Below, one piece after another: positions 12,010 through 24,584 of a DNA stretch of 64,000 nt (within the stretch, counting starts at the first letter, position 1; every line of letters starts with the position of its first letter). Location of the stretch: NCBI RefSeq assembly GCF_033568475.1, contig NC_133122.1, positions 18,917,206-18,981,205 on the forward strand. Reading direction: 5' to 3'. The translations under genes and the position numbers were made by a program. A model generated the notes under the pieces. It made no database searches and was not told where the DNA came from. It saw only the letters and a program-made list of their open reading frames with translations. This DNA is from Henckelia pumila (lineage: Eukaryota > Streptophyta > Magnoliopsida > Lamiales > Gesneriaceae).

Positions 12010-13330
12010 AGTCGGGTATGAGTAAGATATCGTATCTCCACCCCCATATCTATTTATTAATTCATCCCCATACCCATCGGGTATTAAATTTCCTCTTCGT
12101 CCACATACCCGTCGGAGGATCGGATATCCATATCCTACACATATCTTCATTTATCGTATATACTCCATACAAATATATTTTTTCAAATTTGAATTATTTT
12201 GATAAAACTATACTTATTTACTAGATTTTTATACCAAAATTTTTAAGAGAACAATAAAAAAATGAAACATAGAAGAAAATCTACAACCTAAAAATTATAT
12301 AAAAAATAAAACTCATACAAAATAGCATTAGATTTATACAAATAATTTTCATTGTTCCATCCAACTAACATAATTCAACAAAAAAAAAAATAAATTATCA
12401 TTTATTTAATATAAAATAATATGTATATATATTTTATATTTAATCGGGTATCGGATCGGGTATGCGTAGGATATTATTACATCCTCCTCCATCCTCATAT
12501 ACGAGATCTCCATACCTAGGGCTGACAAATTTTACATAAATCCCGACCCTTTCCGATTCCCAACCCGTTTTCGTCCCGAATTTTTCCTGTCCGGAACTTT
12601 TTCCGATCCGAGTGGTCGAGATTTTTCCCGACCCGATCAATTTCGGGATCGGGATCGGGAACTCTTTCCGACGGAATTTTCGACCCGACCCGAATATAAA
12701 AATAATATTTTTTAATTAAAAAAATAATTTTTTAAATAATTTTATGTTTTAATATTAATGTTTTATAATTATCTACCATATATTTTTTTTTTCTATTTAT
12801 CTTTTTTAATATTAACAATTGAGTTATAAAATTTTATTTGTTTTTTTATTATTATGAATAATTATATGTTTTTTTTTTTATTAATCAAGTAGTTGTTTTA
12901 ATTTATTTGTAATGTACTAAGAAGATGTTTTAGTTTTTTAATGGTTATATACAAAAAAATTTAATTTATTTGTAATGTACTAAGAAATTGTTTGATTTTC
13001 TTCATAATTTTTTTTAAAAAAATATTTTCATAGAATTTTTTTTAAAAAAATATTGTTCGGGATTACCCTCTCCCGACCCGACGGGATCCCGAATATTCGG
13101 GATCCGAACATTCGGGTCCCGACACTTCTCGGGTGCGGGATCGGAAAAAAAAATCACAATTCCAATCGGGACGAGAATCGGATAAGGAGATTATGGTACG
13201 GGTCCCGACCCGATTTCATCCTATTCATACCCATTTATTTAATTGGGTTAAAAAAACACTTTCATACCCTCTTTCATTCGGGTCGGATATCGGATTCTCC
13301 TTCGGATTAGGAGAAAATTGTCATCCTAGA
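12010..13330. mobile_element. Cluster of hAT-like elements rich in CGGGT/CCCGA
   Basis: Two kinds of sequence appear nested. Outer blocks at about 12010-12130 and 12440-12515, resuming near 13160-13300, carry CGGGTATCGGATCGGGTATG and CCCATACCC motifs. Starting at TAGGGCTGACAAATTTT near 12519, an inner block carries many CCCGACCC motifs and returns as the inverse (CGGGTCCCGAC) at 13055-13150. These motifs are common in non-autonomous hAT elements. Exact ends and target duplications could not be fixed. GC content is clearly higher than the surroundings. Confidence 0.5.
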
Positions 13331-14886
13331 ACAAAGTCATAATATACCCTCTTCGGGAGAAAAATAGTGATGAATATTTCCATAATTTTAATATAATCTA
13401 TAATTTTTTTTACACACGAGTTATTTAAAAAAATAATTAATATGTATGCATGCATCGCATACATAAATGTGCTAGTATTATAATTTTTTATTAACGTATT
13501 ATAGTAATTTTTACAGATGAGTTGCATTTAAAGTTTAAATTGCGATTATCTAAATAGTCACATTTCTAGAAACACTTTTTTCATAATAACTTAGAACCCC
13601 ATATAAAATGTGTACTTATAGCTTTATAACTTTTAATTTGTAGACAATGAATTTTAGAATAAGTAAATTTTAAAAATAAAATTCACCAAATCTTTGACAA
13701 AAATAAACCTAAAAATTGAACTAACCAATTGAACAGTTGGTGGTGTGAGTACGTGAAGTGAAACGTGTCAAGAGTATTATATATTTATATTAAAAAAATA
13801 ATATGAGAGCCATAAATAGGTTGTGATATGTTTAAAAGGAAAATAGAGCACAGATAACAATCACGACAATTAGAAAAGCAAGTTGTCGCTCGACAATTTA
13901 TAATTAATGTTTTAAATAATAAAAGAGGAGTGTTATTTATACTCTAAAATATACTAATCATACTCCACTCTACTTTTTTATTTTACATATTGACAATATT
14001 ATCTTTTCATATTTTTTAGTAAGTTTCAAATCATTCTAAAATTTAAATACATACCTAATATGAACTAATTTTCTTGTATAATTAATAAACAAATAAAAAA
14101 GTAATCTATTATTTTTATAGAAAGTTTTAAAACTAATGTTCATAATAGAAAAAACATTTATATTAGTAAACCGCATACAATTAATTCATAATATTGATAA
14201 CTTTTAATAATTTTAATTTTTTTATACAATTAATATTTAAAATTTAAATTAATTGTTAAATATTAATTTAGTAAAAATTTCTATGCATCTTAATTACATT
14301 AGTTTATACCACTTAATACTTTGTTTATCAAAGCAATAATAATATATATTTTTAATAATAATATATCATATTCAAAAGGTAGATATCATATTTATTTTTA
14401 TTTTTTACAAATATGTCTTGAATTTGTAATATTAATTAAAAGTATAAATTAAATAATGTATATAATATTGTGTAATCACTTTATTTGAGAACCAATAAGA
14501 CAAAATAATTAAAATGATACTAATTTGAATTATAAATAGTAAATTTAAGTAAATATTTTCAATAAACAAAGACAATTGAATTCTTTTATAAAAAAATAAA
14601 AATAACAATAACAATAACAATAAAAAATATCTTCCTGAAACTTTAATTTATTTCTTTGTCAATTTTCGGACATTTAATGAATTGACATAAGATAATATAT
14701 GTTTTTAAAATTAATAATCAAGATAATCATGATATAACCAAATCAAACTATACACAAATTTAGATAATATAATTAATATTTAATTTGATTTTAACAAATT
14801 TATCAAAATTTCAGTATACATAAATATAAAGTTTTATAATATTTTGTAAAATTTGATATAAAACATAAAATATATTGATATATATG
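13331..14886. other. AT-rich intergenic DNA
   Basis: No gene, tRNA-like or clear terminal repeat seen. Composition is close to 80% A+T. Confidence 0.6.
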
Positions 14887-16974
14887 TTGTGAGACCTCGA
14901 TTCTAAACAACTAATCTCGGATTAAACAACAATTGAATATACAAGATCCAAAATTAAAAGTAATAACATATTTTTTTTAAAATAGGGTCTCGCTCGATCG
15001 ATAAGATTCAACCGATCGAGCGAGCAACAAAGTGCAAATCTTCTGCCCGGCTGAAACACCAGCATCGCTCGATCGGTCAAAATCAACCGATCGAGCGGGC
15101 ACCCTAAATCAAAAACAGAAACATGGAAACATGTCACTCGCTCGATCGGTCAAATCTCACCGATCGAGCGGTGACAGTACAGATGCAAAAATATAGCAGA
15201 AGACTTGATAAAACTCAATCCAAAACATTCCAACCATAATCATGCATTACAATCGCAATATCTCCAAATAATACATGAAGTTCTAGAGTTGATAAACTGC
15301 TCAAAAGGATAGAACATGCGACGACAACATTCAACCATAAAGCTCGCATATTCGATACAACATAAACAACGAAGTTCGAGATCTAAACATGTTCCAACAT
15401 AAACTAGATAGACATGTTGACACGACTTCTAAATCGAGTCTCACTTCTATCTCTCACTCTTGATGCTAACCAGGTCTTCGCTGACTTGATCCTGCCCCTC
15501 CTGTTGCCAAGTACACATACAAAACAAAGCAACAATCAGATAACTCCGGTGAGAATGATATTTCCAGTAAAAGCAACATAACAAGTAATACAAGTAACAT
15601 ATCAACAACATGCTTTCAAGACAACATAATCAAATCAAAACGAATGATATGCATGTCTTTAAAATAGGGATATCAATTCTGATAAACAAGAGATTGCTGC
15701 TTTGCTTTTGGGATCCCGAGGATGAGATCACGTAACAACTCACCGACTCTCCCAATCGAGGTGGTGCCACGCATCCCAATCCCCTAGACTTTGGTGCGAC
15801 TATAAGGAGTATGCTGACACTAGGTGAACTTCTACAACCCAGACCACTCGCAGTATAGCCCCAAAAATGTCTAAATAAAAAGGGTCGTTCTGCCCGCTGA
15901 AATCAAAGGTTTGGCTTAAGATGAATGCATAAGTAAAACATAAAACATTAAGCCGTATAACAAATGCTCAATCAATAACAAAATACAAGTTCCACATGCT
16001 AGAACAAGTATTGATGCAAGTATGTGATTTTAAGGGAAAACTCAAGAACCAACTGTCTCGAGTATGCTATATCGATAAACGATGACTGCTTGTACCTTTC
16101 AAAGCAAGTAGCTCCAACTCTGGATACGCTACAAAAGAGATTATATCAAAAACTATATAACCTAAACAACAACAAAGCTCAAGGTAAACTCTTTACCGCT
16201 CTTCGTTCAACTCTTCGACGATCGAATGCTGCTAACACAGGGCTCAACAAACTTCAAACGATCTGTATGGAGGCAAAGAAGATCAAGAACGACGATCAAA
16301 ACTCAAAAGCCAAAGTTCTATAACTAAAAAAACGGTTCAAAATCCCAAAACTCAAACCAGCGGCATAACGACTATAAACTGATCAAACCGGAAACACAGA
16401 CAGCAGTATAATATCGATATCAACTCATATCAATGCTAATACAACAATAAAGGCTCAAACCCAACAAATATCAAAACTCCATTGTTGAAAATAGGCTTCC
16501 AAAAATCATAACAAATCTGAACGACGCTCTAATTCAAAACCGATTGAGAATAAACGATCAAAACTCTGCCAAACACAACATAACCGAAACTCAATAGATT
16601 CTAACAACATTCAAAAATCAAAGTCTAGATGATCGAAAAAAAACTTACGATGTAATGAAGCTCTCGCTGCTGTGATCGCTAAACTGCCTTCAGAAATAAA
16701 TTCCAACGGACGAATCGATCTCGGGAAGAAATCTGAAAGCTTGAAAAAGCTTTGGGGCGCTTCTAATGGAGGGAGACTGCTAGGGAAGGAGATGGAGGTG
16801 ATAAGAATAGTCAACCAAGCTATAAATATCTAACAAACTCTATTTTTGCATTTTAGTCCCTGAAAAATCCAAAATTTGCAAAATAGACCCTGATCAAAAT
16901 AAAGTCGGCTCTTGAAGTCTGTAATCTCCGATTAACTCAATTAAGCTCAATTAAGATAAAATCGGGACATTACA
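14887..16974 (-). mobile_element. Probable solo LTR of a retrotransposon (2.1 kb)
   Basis: On the minus strand it begins TGTAATGTCCCGATTTTATC and ends GGTCTCACAA, close to the TG...CA rule. The direct repeat TATATG is at 14881-14886 and 16975-16980, a likely target duplication. On the minus strand TATTTATAGC near 16828 resembles a TATA box, followed by pyrimidine-rich leader-like sequence with a donor-like CATCGTAAG. No coding domain or partner LTR was seen, which fits a solo LTR left by recombination. The far end contains three near-identical palindromes (listed separately). Confidence 0.5.
14989..15170. repeat. Three tandem CGCTCGATCGGT palindromes
   Basis: Inverted pairs occur at 14989-15024, 15066-15097 and 15139-15170. 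Each has a 12-bp stem of CGCTCGATCGGT type (the first is slightly different and extended) around an 8-12-base loop. They are about 74 bp apart. They sit in the distal (R/U5-like) part of the presumed solo LTR. Confidence 0.85.
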
Positions 16975-16980
16975 TATATG

Positions 16981-17304
16981 CACTTGAATTGTTAAGGTTT
17001 TATTTTTTTTATTATATGTAAAATAAAAATATTAATGATTTAAACATAATAAATTTCATAATACATGTAAAAGTATAAATTTGGAATGTCAAACAAGATT
17101 TTATATATAATAAGAAGGTTATAAATAAGGGTAGTTTTGCCACCTAGTACAATAAAAATATAATTTGGAGTGCGATTAACACTATTTGGAATGTAAATAA
17201 CACCTTCCATAATAAAAATAAGTATTATATATGTGGAAATAATTATTATAAGAATATAATTGTTAATATTATTATCATGGCAAAGTAGGCATAATTAGTT
17301 TCAG
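16981..17304. other. Short AT-rich spacer
   Basis: No feature recognised. Confidence 0.5.
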
Positions 17305-17690
17305 GTGACATTTACCTGGTTGGACAATATGGAAGGGAGACAAATCTATATTCATGGCGAAGGCAGAAATCAACTACCGGAGTCAATATCTTGGGGTTCT
17401 TCTTTTCTAGCCGATTTCCGAGCCTCGAGGGAACGATTGGCAAGCCCCAATGTTGATAACAGGCAGATTCGAGAAACACGTTGGATGTCGCCAACTCAGG
17501 GCATGCTCAAGCTGAATGTAGATGCTAGTGTGAATGACAATCTGAACCGATACAGAGTGGGCGATTTGGCTAGTGAGAGATCAACAGGACAGACTCTTGT
17601 TGGCTTTTGGCAAGCAAATCAACCAGCCGCTCTCGTTGGCCCACGGTGAATTATTAGCTATTTTTCAGAAATGTTCTGGTGATATCACAT
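17305..17690 (+). pseudogene. RNase H-like (RVT_3) fragment, non-LTR retrotransposon or domesticated relative
   Basis: The translated stretch resembles the C-terminal RNase H-like module of plant non-LTR elements. RWMSPTQGMLKLNVDASV corresponds to the conserved W-x-P-P-x-G-x-x-K-L-N-V-D-A core containing the first catalytic Asp. The frame closes at 17647-17649, and text resembling the next conserved block (ELLAI) follows in another frame, implying a frameshift. No reverse transcriptase is nearby. It is a broken remnant. Confidence 0.6.
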
Positions 17691-18920
17691 GGAATTGCTG
17701 CTTTTTCTTTTTCCTCTCAGTCATCCTTTTTTTGGGTGAATGATGAGTTTCTCTCGTGATTGGTTGACTTGTAATGAATGATTATAGTTAATAAAATTAC
17801 AGATTTTATATTTTGTTTAAATGAATGATAAGTTTTTTTTGTAATTAGTTAGACTTTAAAAAAATTACAAATTTTACCTCGCCAAACAAAATATTATATA
17901 AAATAGTTTGTATAGTTTGTAGTAGTTAGTGTGGGTGGAATAAGGAAAAGCACGTGAGAAGAGTAAGCAAGGGCATATGTGAAGTGGGGACAACATGCTA
18001 GTTGGAGTGTGTGAAACCAAAATTTAATGTTCCCTATGAATACAACAAGGCTGCTGCTTAATAACGGCCACCCATATATTACCCACAGCCCCATCTTTTC
18101 AATTCAATCACCATTTTTTTTCATTTCTTTATTTTTTTAAATTTTTTTTAACCAACATATACATAAGAAGAACATTAATTTTAGAAATGCATCTTTTTAG
18201 CAGGGCACGAAGTCACTTTTGTTCTTTTTATTTTTGGATTAAATTTAAGTTGAGTTCGGATGAAAAGATTTCAAATATAAAATTATTGTTTAGAGATATA
18301 ACAACATAAACTTGAAATTCATCATCTACATGTTTATATAGAATATTAATTCGTATTAATTATGATAGATTCTGAGTCATATAATAATCGTGTGATTTGA
18401 AATCATTTGTTTTGTATTACTATACTATATATGTAAATAGATTTGATTTTGTTTCATTGTTAACAATATAAATATATTATAATAAAAAATTTATGGATTT
18501 CAAATCTTTACGCGCGAGCGTTTCCAACTATGCAGGAATACAGGTGTAATTATATTTTAAAAAAATTAGCAGGCGTGCGTATTAAAAATAATTAGACCCA
18601 TGTTACACTAGTTATCTATTTAAAAATAGATAGATATAAAGTTCAAAATCTTTTGAAGAGTTCTGGCCGAAAAGTGCAAAGACAAAATAGTCAATTGTGT
18701 GAGAATCCCAAAGCTAATAATTTAAAATGTATTTTAACCAAAAAAAAAAAAAAAACTTTATGGTAAAATTTAATTGCAATGCGGGTCAGTGATATTTTTC
18801 TGTTAATTATTCTAGTGGGAGGATTTTTCATACATTTTCCTTAGCAAGGGACACACTGTTTATGCGACTTTTGAAGCACACTTTCTGACTTTCGTATATT
18901 TTAATACAAAAACATACTAA
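17691..18920. other. AT-rich intergenic DNA
   Basis: Two related segments near 17735-17815 and 17820-17880 (AATGAATGAT and AAAATTACA blocks) suggest an old local duplication. No gene was recognised. Confidence 0.5.
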
Positions 18921-19053
18921 GATAGTGTTTGAAGTAGCTTTTAGGAAGTATTTTTCAGTTTTATTTTTCCACAAAATTAATTTCACAAAATTTGAAAATT
19001 TTTGAGAAGAAAATCCTGAAAAATACTTCTTAGAAGCTATCCAAAACACTACC
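18921..19053. mobile_element. Small foldback MITE (GGTAGTG family)
   Basis: Left GATAGTGTTTGAAGTAGCTT and right AAGCTATCCAAAACACTACC (its diverged reverse complement) pair, continuing inward to AAGTATTTTTCAG and CTGAAAAATACTT. It is 133 bp with no coding content, and the same family as 20724-20838. Confidence 0.8.
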
Positions 19054-19631
19054 TTAATCGATCAATTAAGATTCCAAAACAAAAATGTGAGATCTATCAA
19101 ATGATCAAATAAAAACATATATTGTATTAAAAAATAAAGACATTGTTATTTTGAAAATTTTCTTTTCGAATAAAACCATTTGGAAAAAAATAAAATAAAT
19201 AACTCTTTGCGACTAAAATCGAATTTCTTACTGTTTGGACCACTACATGTTGGTGATTGTATCTTCAAACTTCAATTAACATGCGAAAAACACACTTCTA
19301 TTAACTTGATCAAAATTATGGAATTCGACTTACGAACAAGTAATGACATTATTATCTTTTTGAAAAAATAAACACGTTAAAAGTTTTATATTGCTACATT
19401 AATCGCCAAACCAAATTGAATTACAAAATCCTCAGAGGAAGTAATTATGTTATGTAAGATAAAAGTTTATTGATGTGTCATTTTCACATTGCAATCAAAC
19501 TTGGTGGAACTTTCTACCTATATCTCAAACATTAAGATAGTAAAAATAATATGCATCGTCGAACATGCACTTTTCAGTTTTCACTCCCATTTTTCATTCA
19601 ATACATCCAAAAATATTTATGTAGTATCCAT

Positions 19632-19673
<42 letters not shown>

Positions 19674-20723
19674 TAACATCATAATCACGCGTTACATTTT
19701 TATGCAGTCTTTTTTTAAAATTTTTAAAAAACAGAAATTCTTCGACTTCGACTTTTTTGATTAGTTTATAAAGCATAATAATTTTTGTAATTTGTTGTGG
19801 AATGTGATAATATCAATGTCTATATATTATCGAATTGAACAATATGATAAATATCAAATTTGACAAGGGTCATATGATAATTTTACTGTTGATCCAAGTA
19901 ATATGGTGATTAGAAAAACTTAATAAGAATCATACGACAAATTAACGATTAACCTCATCAAGAGACAAACTTTTATCTCTATTTTCCACAATATTCTTTA
20001 TATATCCTATTACATGGACATTTACGCAAGTATGTGAGATGACATCAACTTATTAAATGTATATTTTATTATTTTTCATCACATTCACAAAGTAAACGTA
20101 CTTAATGAATGCTCACATTGATGTTTATCGTGGATGCATATAAGTGTGTTAGCTTTAAATTAAAAGCTTGTAAAAGCTCTCTAACGTAGTAACATTTTTC
20201 CAATTTCGCCCATTACCACTTTCTATACGCAATTGATTTTAAAAATGAATAATGTACATCAACTCAATCTGAGTAGAAAAAAATTAGAAGGGGGAAAAAT
20301 CACTAAATGAAGTGGTCCACACGTGCCAGTCTCGCAGGCAAGTGGTGTTTATCCACGTGTGAACACCCTAATCTGTATTGTTTTTTTATGAAGGAAAGTA
20401 TTAATGGGGAACATGGACAAAACTTTGCGAATTTATGAAATATATCATGATCAAATTAGAAAACGTATTTCTCAATCTATATTATTATTTATTCAAATTT
20501 GAGTAATATATATGTCAATGTGACAGTAAAATAAATCCTACGCTCAACTAAACTATATTCAAGTATTAACTAGAAATATATATATAAAATGACAATCTTG
20601 AAGGAAGTGGAAAACTTCTATCATGAATCTATTTGGAAAATCGTTATATAAGTTTCAAAATATAAATTTTAAAAAACCAAAATTAACCTAACACACATTG
20701 TGTGTGTCTCTATAACTAGTATA
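19054..20723. other. AT-rich intergenic DNA with (TA)n
   Basis: A (TA)n tract lies at about 19638-19671. No gene, RNA or complete mobile element recognised. Confidence 0.55.
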
Positions 20724-20838
20724 GGTAGTGTTTAAGAGAGCTTTTTAAAAGCACTTATCAGCTTTTTTGTTAACAAAATTTGAAATTTGTTAACAAAAAG
20801 TTGAAAAATGCTTCCTAGAAGCTCTCTCAAACACTACC
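20724..20838. mobile_element. Small foldback MITE (GGTAGTG family)
   Basis: The 115-bp element runs from GGTAGTGTTTAAGAGAGCTT to AGCTCTCTCAAACACTACC with near-perfect inverted ends. An inner pair, TTTGTTAACAAAATTTG and CAAATTTGTTAACAAA-like sequence, continues the hairpin. This is the tidiest of the three copies. Confidence 0.85.
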
Positions 20839-21424
20839 TAAATGATACCAAAGTAATAAAATGACTTAAATGTCACAAATATGTATCAATGAGACGGGTG
20901 GACTCGGTCATATTTGTAATAAAAAAACAATATATATTTTCAACACAAAAAAAATACATTTCATGGGCCGAGTCGGCTCGAAAGTTCATCTCACAAAATT
21001 TATTCATGCCATTTTATAAGTGTTTTTTTTGATATAAATAGATCGGTTATGCATTACTACGAATGTATTGAGTAGAAGAAAAATATATCCCATCCAAAAT
21101 GTTTTTTAAACATATATTTCCAGAGAAAAATGGTGGTATTTATCGAGCAAAATAAAGCTATAAATAACTTGTTTTCTCAAAAATATTATAACTTGTGCGT
21201 AGTATAAATATATATATATTATATATCACAAACTTTTTTATTTAACTATCTATTATTTATTTACCAATGTGCCCACGTAAGACCACAGTTGCCATTGATG
21301 TCGTGTGCTTATATATATAAGGGAGACAATTATTAGCATCAAGATTCATCTTTTACTCTATTTTTCCATATAATAGGGGATTCAAAAACCAAAAACACGA
21401 AGATAGAAATTGCAGGGAAAGAAA
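20839..21424 (+). promoter_or_regulatory. LOG gene upstream region, TATA box at 21311-21320
   Basis: ATATATATAA lies about 105 bp before the LOG start codon and is followed by GGGAGACAAT, a plausible core promoter that would put the transcript start near 21345-21350. A small MITE ends about 490 bp upstream of this box. No other regulatory site can be assigned with confidence. Confidence 0.6.
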
Positions 21425-24400
21425 ATGGAGAGAGAAAATGATGTGAAATCTTCGTCAAAATTCAAGAGGATTTGTGTGTTTTGTGGGAGTAGCCAAGGCA
21501 AGAAGACCAGCTATCAAGAATCTGCTATTGAACTGGGAAAAGTTTTGGTAATATTCGTAGCTTCTTGGCTTTCTCCCTATTGGACAAAGTTGGCTTCTTT
21601 ATCATTATTATTGTTGTTCTTCTTATTTTCTTTCATATTGTTGTATTTTGTTCGGTGGGCGTGCTGTAAAAGGTTGCTTTGTTTTCAAATGGGCTGTGGA
21701 GAAGTGATTGGCCTAAAAATCTTCGAATCTAAAGTTTGCGACTTTCATTGTTGTTTCTCTGGGAATTTGACCTGAAATCGCTCCATGTGTTTCTTCATTT
21801 CATCTCTCTGTTTTTTTTCACCTTAAAAACTCCTGGTGTTTCTGCATTTGGGATTTTTTAAATTTCATTGCTTACGCCATTGATTTTTATATTATTATTT
21901 TACTCCATAAGCTCTCATGCACGTAGTGTTCCAGTCCACAAACATGTGGAATTTTCATTTTTGTTACTAAAAAGGGCTCTCTCTATCTGTTAATCCCTCA
22001 AGAATTTAAATAGCAAAAATCCCACGTTCGATTCAGTTAGATTTCGAGTTTACATTCAACTTCACTTATGTCCAGTCAAATCATCGGTGGTGTCCCTCAA
22101 ATTTTAGCAGTGAAGTTCACCTTTTTATCAAAATAACATTTGTATGTAACTCAAAAAGTACTCCCACGCAGTATATTGCTTGTAATCTTATTATAATGAC
22201 TATACTAAAACGAACTTTTAAACTTTGTTTTCTACACTTTTTCTGGAGTTTTATGGGAACTTTAATATTGATATATTTGCGTGTGCTATAAGGTTTCTAG
22301 GAACATTGATTTGGTCTACGGAGGAGGTAGCATTGGCTTAATGGGGTTGGTTTCACAAGCTGTTCATAGTGGCGGTAGGCATGTCATTGGGTAAGGTTCT
22401 TGTTTTTTGAATTTCTTATTGTACTGGCATTGAATCTTGGACTAAAAAGTTGTAAAATAGCCCCCCAAAAAAGTGGGATTTTTACTTTTTTCAAGATTAC
22501 TAATTGAGATTAGCTTGTTCTGTTTGGTTTTGTTTGGTTAATTCTTCATTAAAAGTGATATTTGTCATGTTATTGTCTCCCTATGCAGGGTGATTCCCAA
22601 GACTCTCATGCCTAGAGAGGTATGTATTGACTGCTATGATTTTAAAAGTAGGCCTTTTCTTATTAATAAATTTAAGTACATAAACTAAAAATCCAACAAA
22701 AGATTTCACTAATCCTTTTGCCTTTTCTCTTATGAAGGTTCTAGCTACAGTAAATTCTTGGATTGCTCGCTCATTCATTCCCAATTCTTATTACTGTTTT
22801 CCAAATTTTTTTTACCGATTTGTGCATTTTTCTCCTCTTTGAAGAAATGTGATCAATCTGATGTTCTCCTTGATTCTGACAACATGGAAAAATGGAAATC
22901 CTTGTGTCTTGTTTGGTCCTTTGCAACCTTATCCAGAGTGTAGTACTTAGGTGGCTGGTGTTTTTCACAACATTTTATGCATTTTTGGACATAAGTCTTC
23001 TCCAAGATTTTTCCTTTTTCTGTTTCACCCCCACCCCTTATTCGCTCTGCTGTGTTCTTGTATTCTTCTGCATTGGCCTTTTATGTGATTTTAAAAGTTA
23101 TTCAAGTGTATGTATATGTTTTTATCTGGTAGTAAATCTACCACTTGCTCTGTTGCTGCTGACTTTCAAGATTCTTGGATTAGTCACCCTTGTTTTATTG
23201 CAAAAAGTGCACAGCACCTAAATGTGATTAAATTTTCTTGGTTTCGATTTATCCGACACTTTGAATTAATGGGATTGAGTAAATTTTTTTGCAGTTAACC
23301 GGTGTAACGGTCGGGGAAGTGAAGGCAGTTGCTGATATGCACCAACGGAAAGCCGAGATGGCTCGGCATTCAGATGCTTTTATTGCCTTACCAGGTTGGT
23401 ATTATGCCCGAATGAGCCGACCTAGGACGAGTGGTTTAGATTTAATGGATTTAGGTGGTGAAACCTGTGGTACTAGAAAAGAGTCCAAGTAAAATTTCAA
23501 GAAAGACAAAAAGAACTTCACCTGTGAACTTCGTGAATTCAATAAGTACGATTGAAGCAACCTAATGTGCTTTCAGAAAAATTACACCGAAAATTTGAAA
23601 AGTCGGCAATGAACACAATAATTTGAAGGTAGGAGTCGTCCCTACTCCTGCTAGTTTCCTCGGATGGGTCCGGTCCCGTCCCGGATACACTGAAGATTGA
23701 CTTGACAGAACCCATGCTCACCTCTTCCAAGAATGATCATCCTTTCATTGTGTTGAGTCCATTGAATGGTTTGATTACATTCCAATACCAAATTCAGTCA
23801 ACGAATCAGAGAGTACAAAGCATCCTGATTTTTTTTTCTATCATGTTACCTTGAGAGAAATCATTGCTGAAATGCTTTACTATATGATTATGTCTTCCAC
23901 TACCTGTATAGGCCACTACAAACAAGGGACAAGTTAACAAATTTCAAAGGCATATAAATCTATAAGCGTCAGCATGACCTTTATTGTATACTAATCGAGC
24001 AAATTTCGAAACTCAAATCTGGTTAACCCGAAATATGCAGGTGGTTATGGAACTTTGGAGGAATTACTCGAAGTCATAACTTGGGCTCAACTCGGAATTC
24101 ATGATAAGCCGGTATATATATAAAAAAACTAAGAAACTTATTGATCTAAATGTGGAGAAGGGGCCATATTTTAAGGTATCGTGATCATTTTCGCAGGTTG
24201 GATTGCTGAATGTGGATGGATATTATAATTCCCTATTGTCGTTCATTGACAAAGCTGTAGAGGAGGGCTTCATTTGTCCGAATGCTCGTCACATTATTGT
24301 ATCTGCAACAACATCGAGGGAACTTGTCAAGAAACTGGAGGTAAGATATGCCATTTTTAGTACAATCTCCAGGCAAAGAACCTTAAAACACACTGAAAGG

Positions 24401-24584
24401 TTGCTTCAAAAAAAACAAAACACACTGAAAGGTTAACTGTTACAAACTTAAAGTTGAGTCCTCTAATTGCTCAAATCTTTGTGATCTGCAGGAATACGTA
24501 CCACGCCATGAAAGGGTTGCTTCGAAATTGAGTTGGGAGATTGAGCAGCTCGGTTACCCCCAGAAATACGATATTTCGAGGTGA
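21425..24584 (+). CDS. LOG: Cytokinin riboside 5'-monophosphate phosphoribohydrolase (LOG family), 7 exons
   Basis: LOG enzymes release active cytokinin bases directly from cytokinin nucleotides in the cytosol. My exon model is 21425-21547, 22293-22390, 22589-22619, 23295-23394, 24041-24111, 24197-24340 and 24492-24584. All introns are GT-AG, giving 219 residues, the usual length. Visible signatures are FCGSSQGKK (residues 19-27), the nucleotide loop GGGSIGLMG (51-59), [15 protein letters not shown], and the family hallmark PGGYGTLEE (117-125), assembled across exons 4 and 5. The third exon is only 31 nt. The start was chosen because the ATG follows the TATA box at a suitable distance and the family begins a few residues before [12 protein letters not shown]. 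The protein ends in ISR as in LOG1/3/4-type members, but I cannot fix the paralogue. No lesion was seen. Confidence 0.95.

Noticed and set aside
14989-15170. CRISPR-like array of three spaced repeats
   Set aside because: Only three palindromes in a plant LTR context, with no cas genes; not a CRISPR.
16024-16323. 99-residue plus-strand frame
   Set aside because: No domain; it lies within the probable solo LTR, which reads on the opposite strand.
21549-21775. Continuation of the LOG first exon as a hydrophobic protein
   Set aside because: It reads through the first intron; the GT donor at 21548 and the family alignment support splicing.
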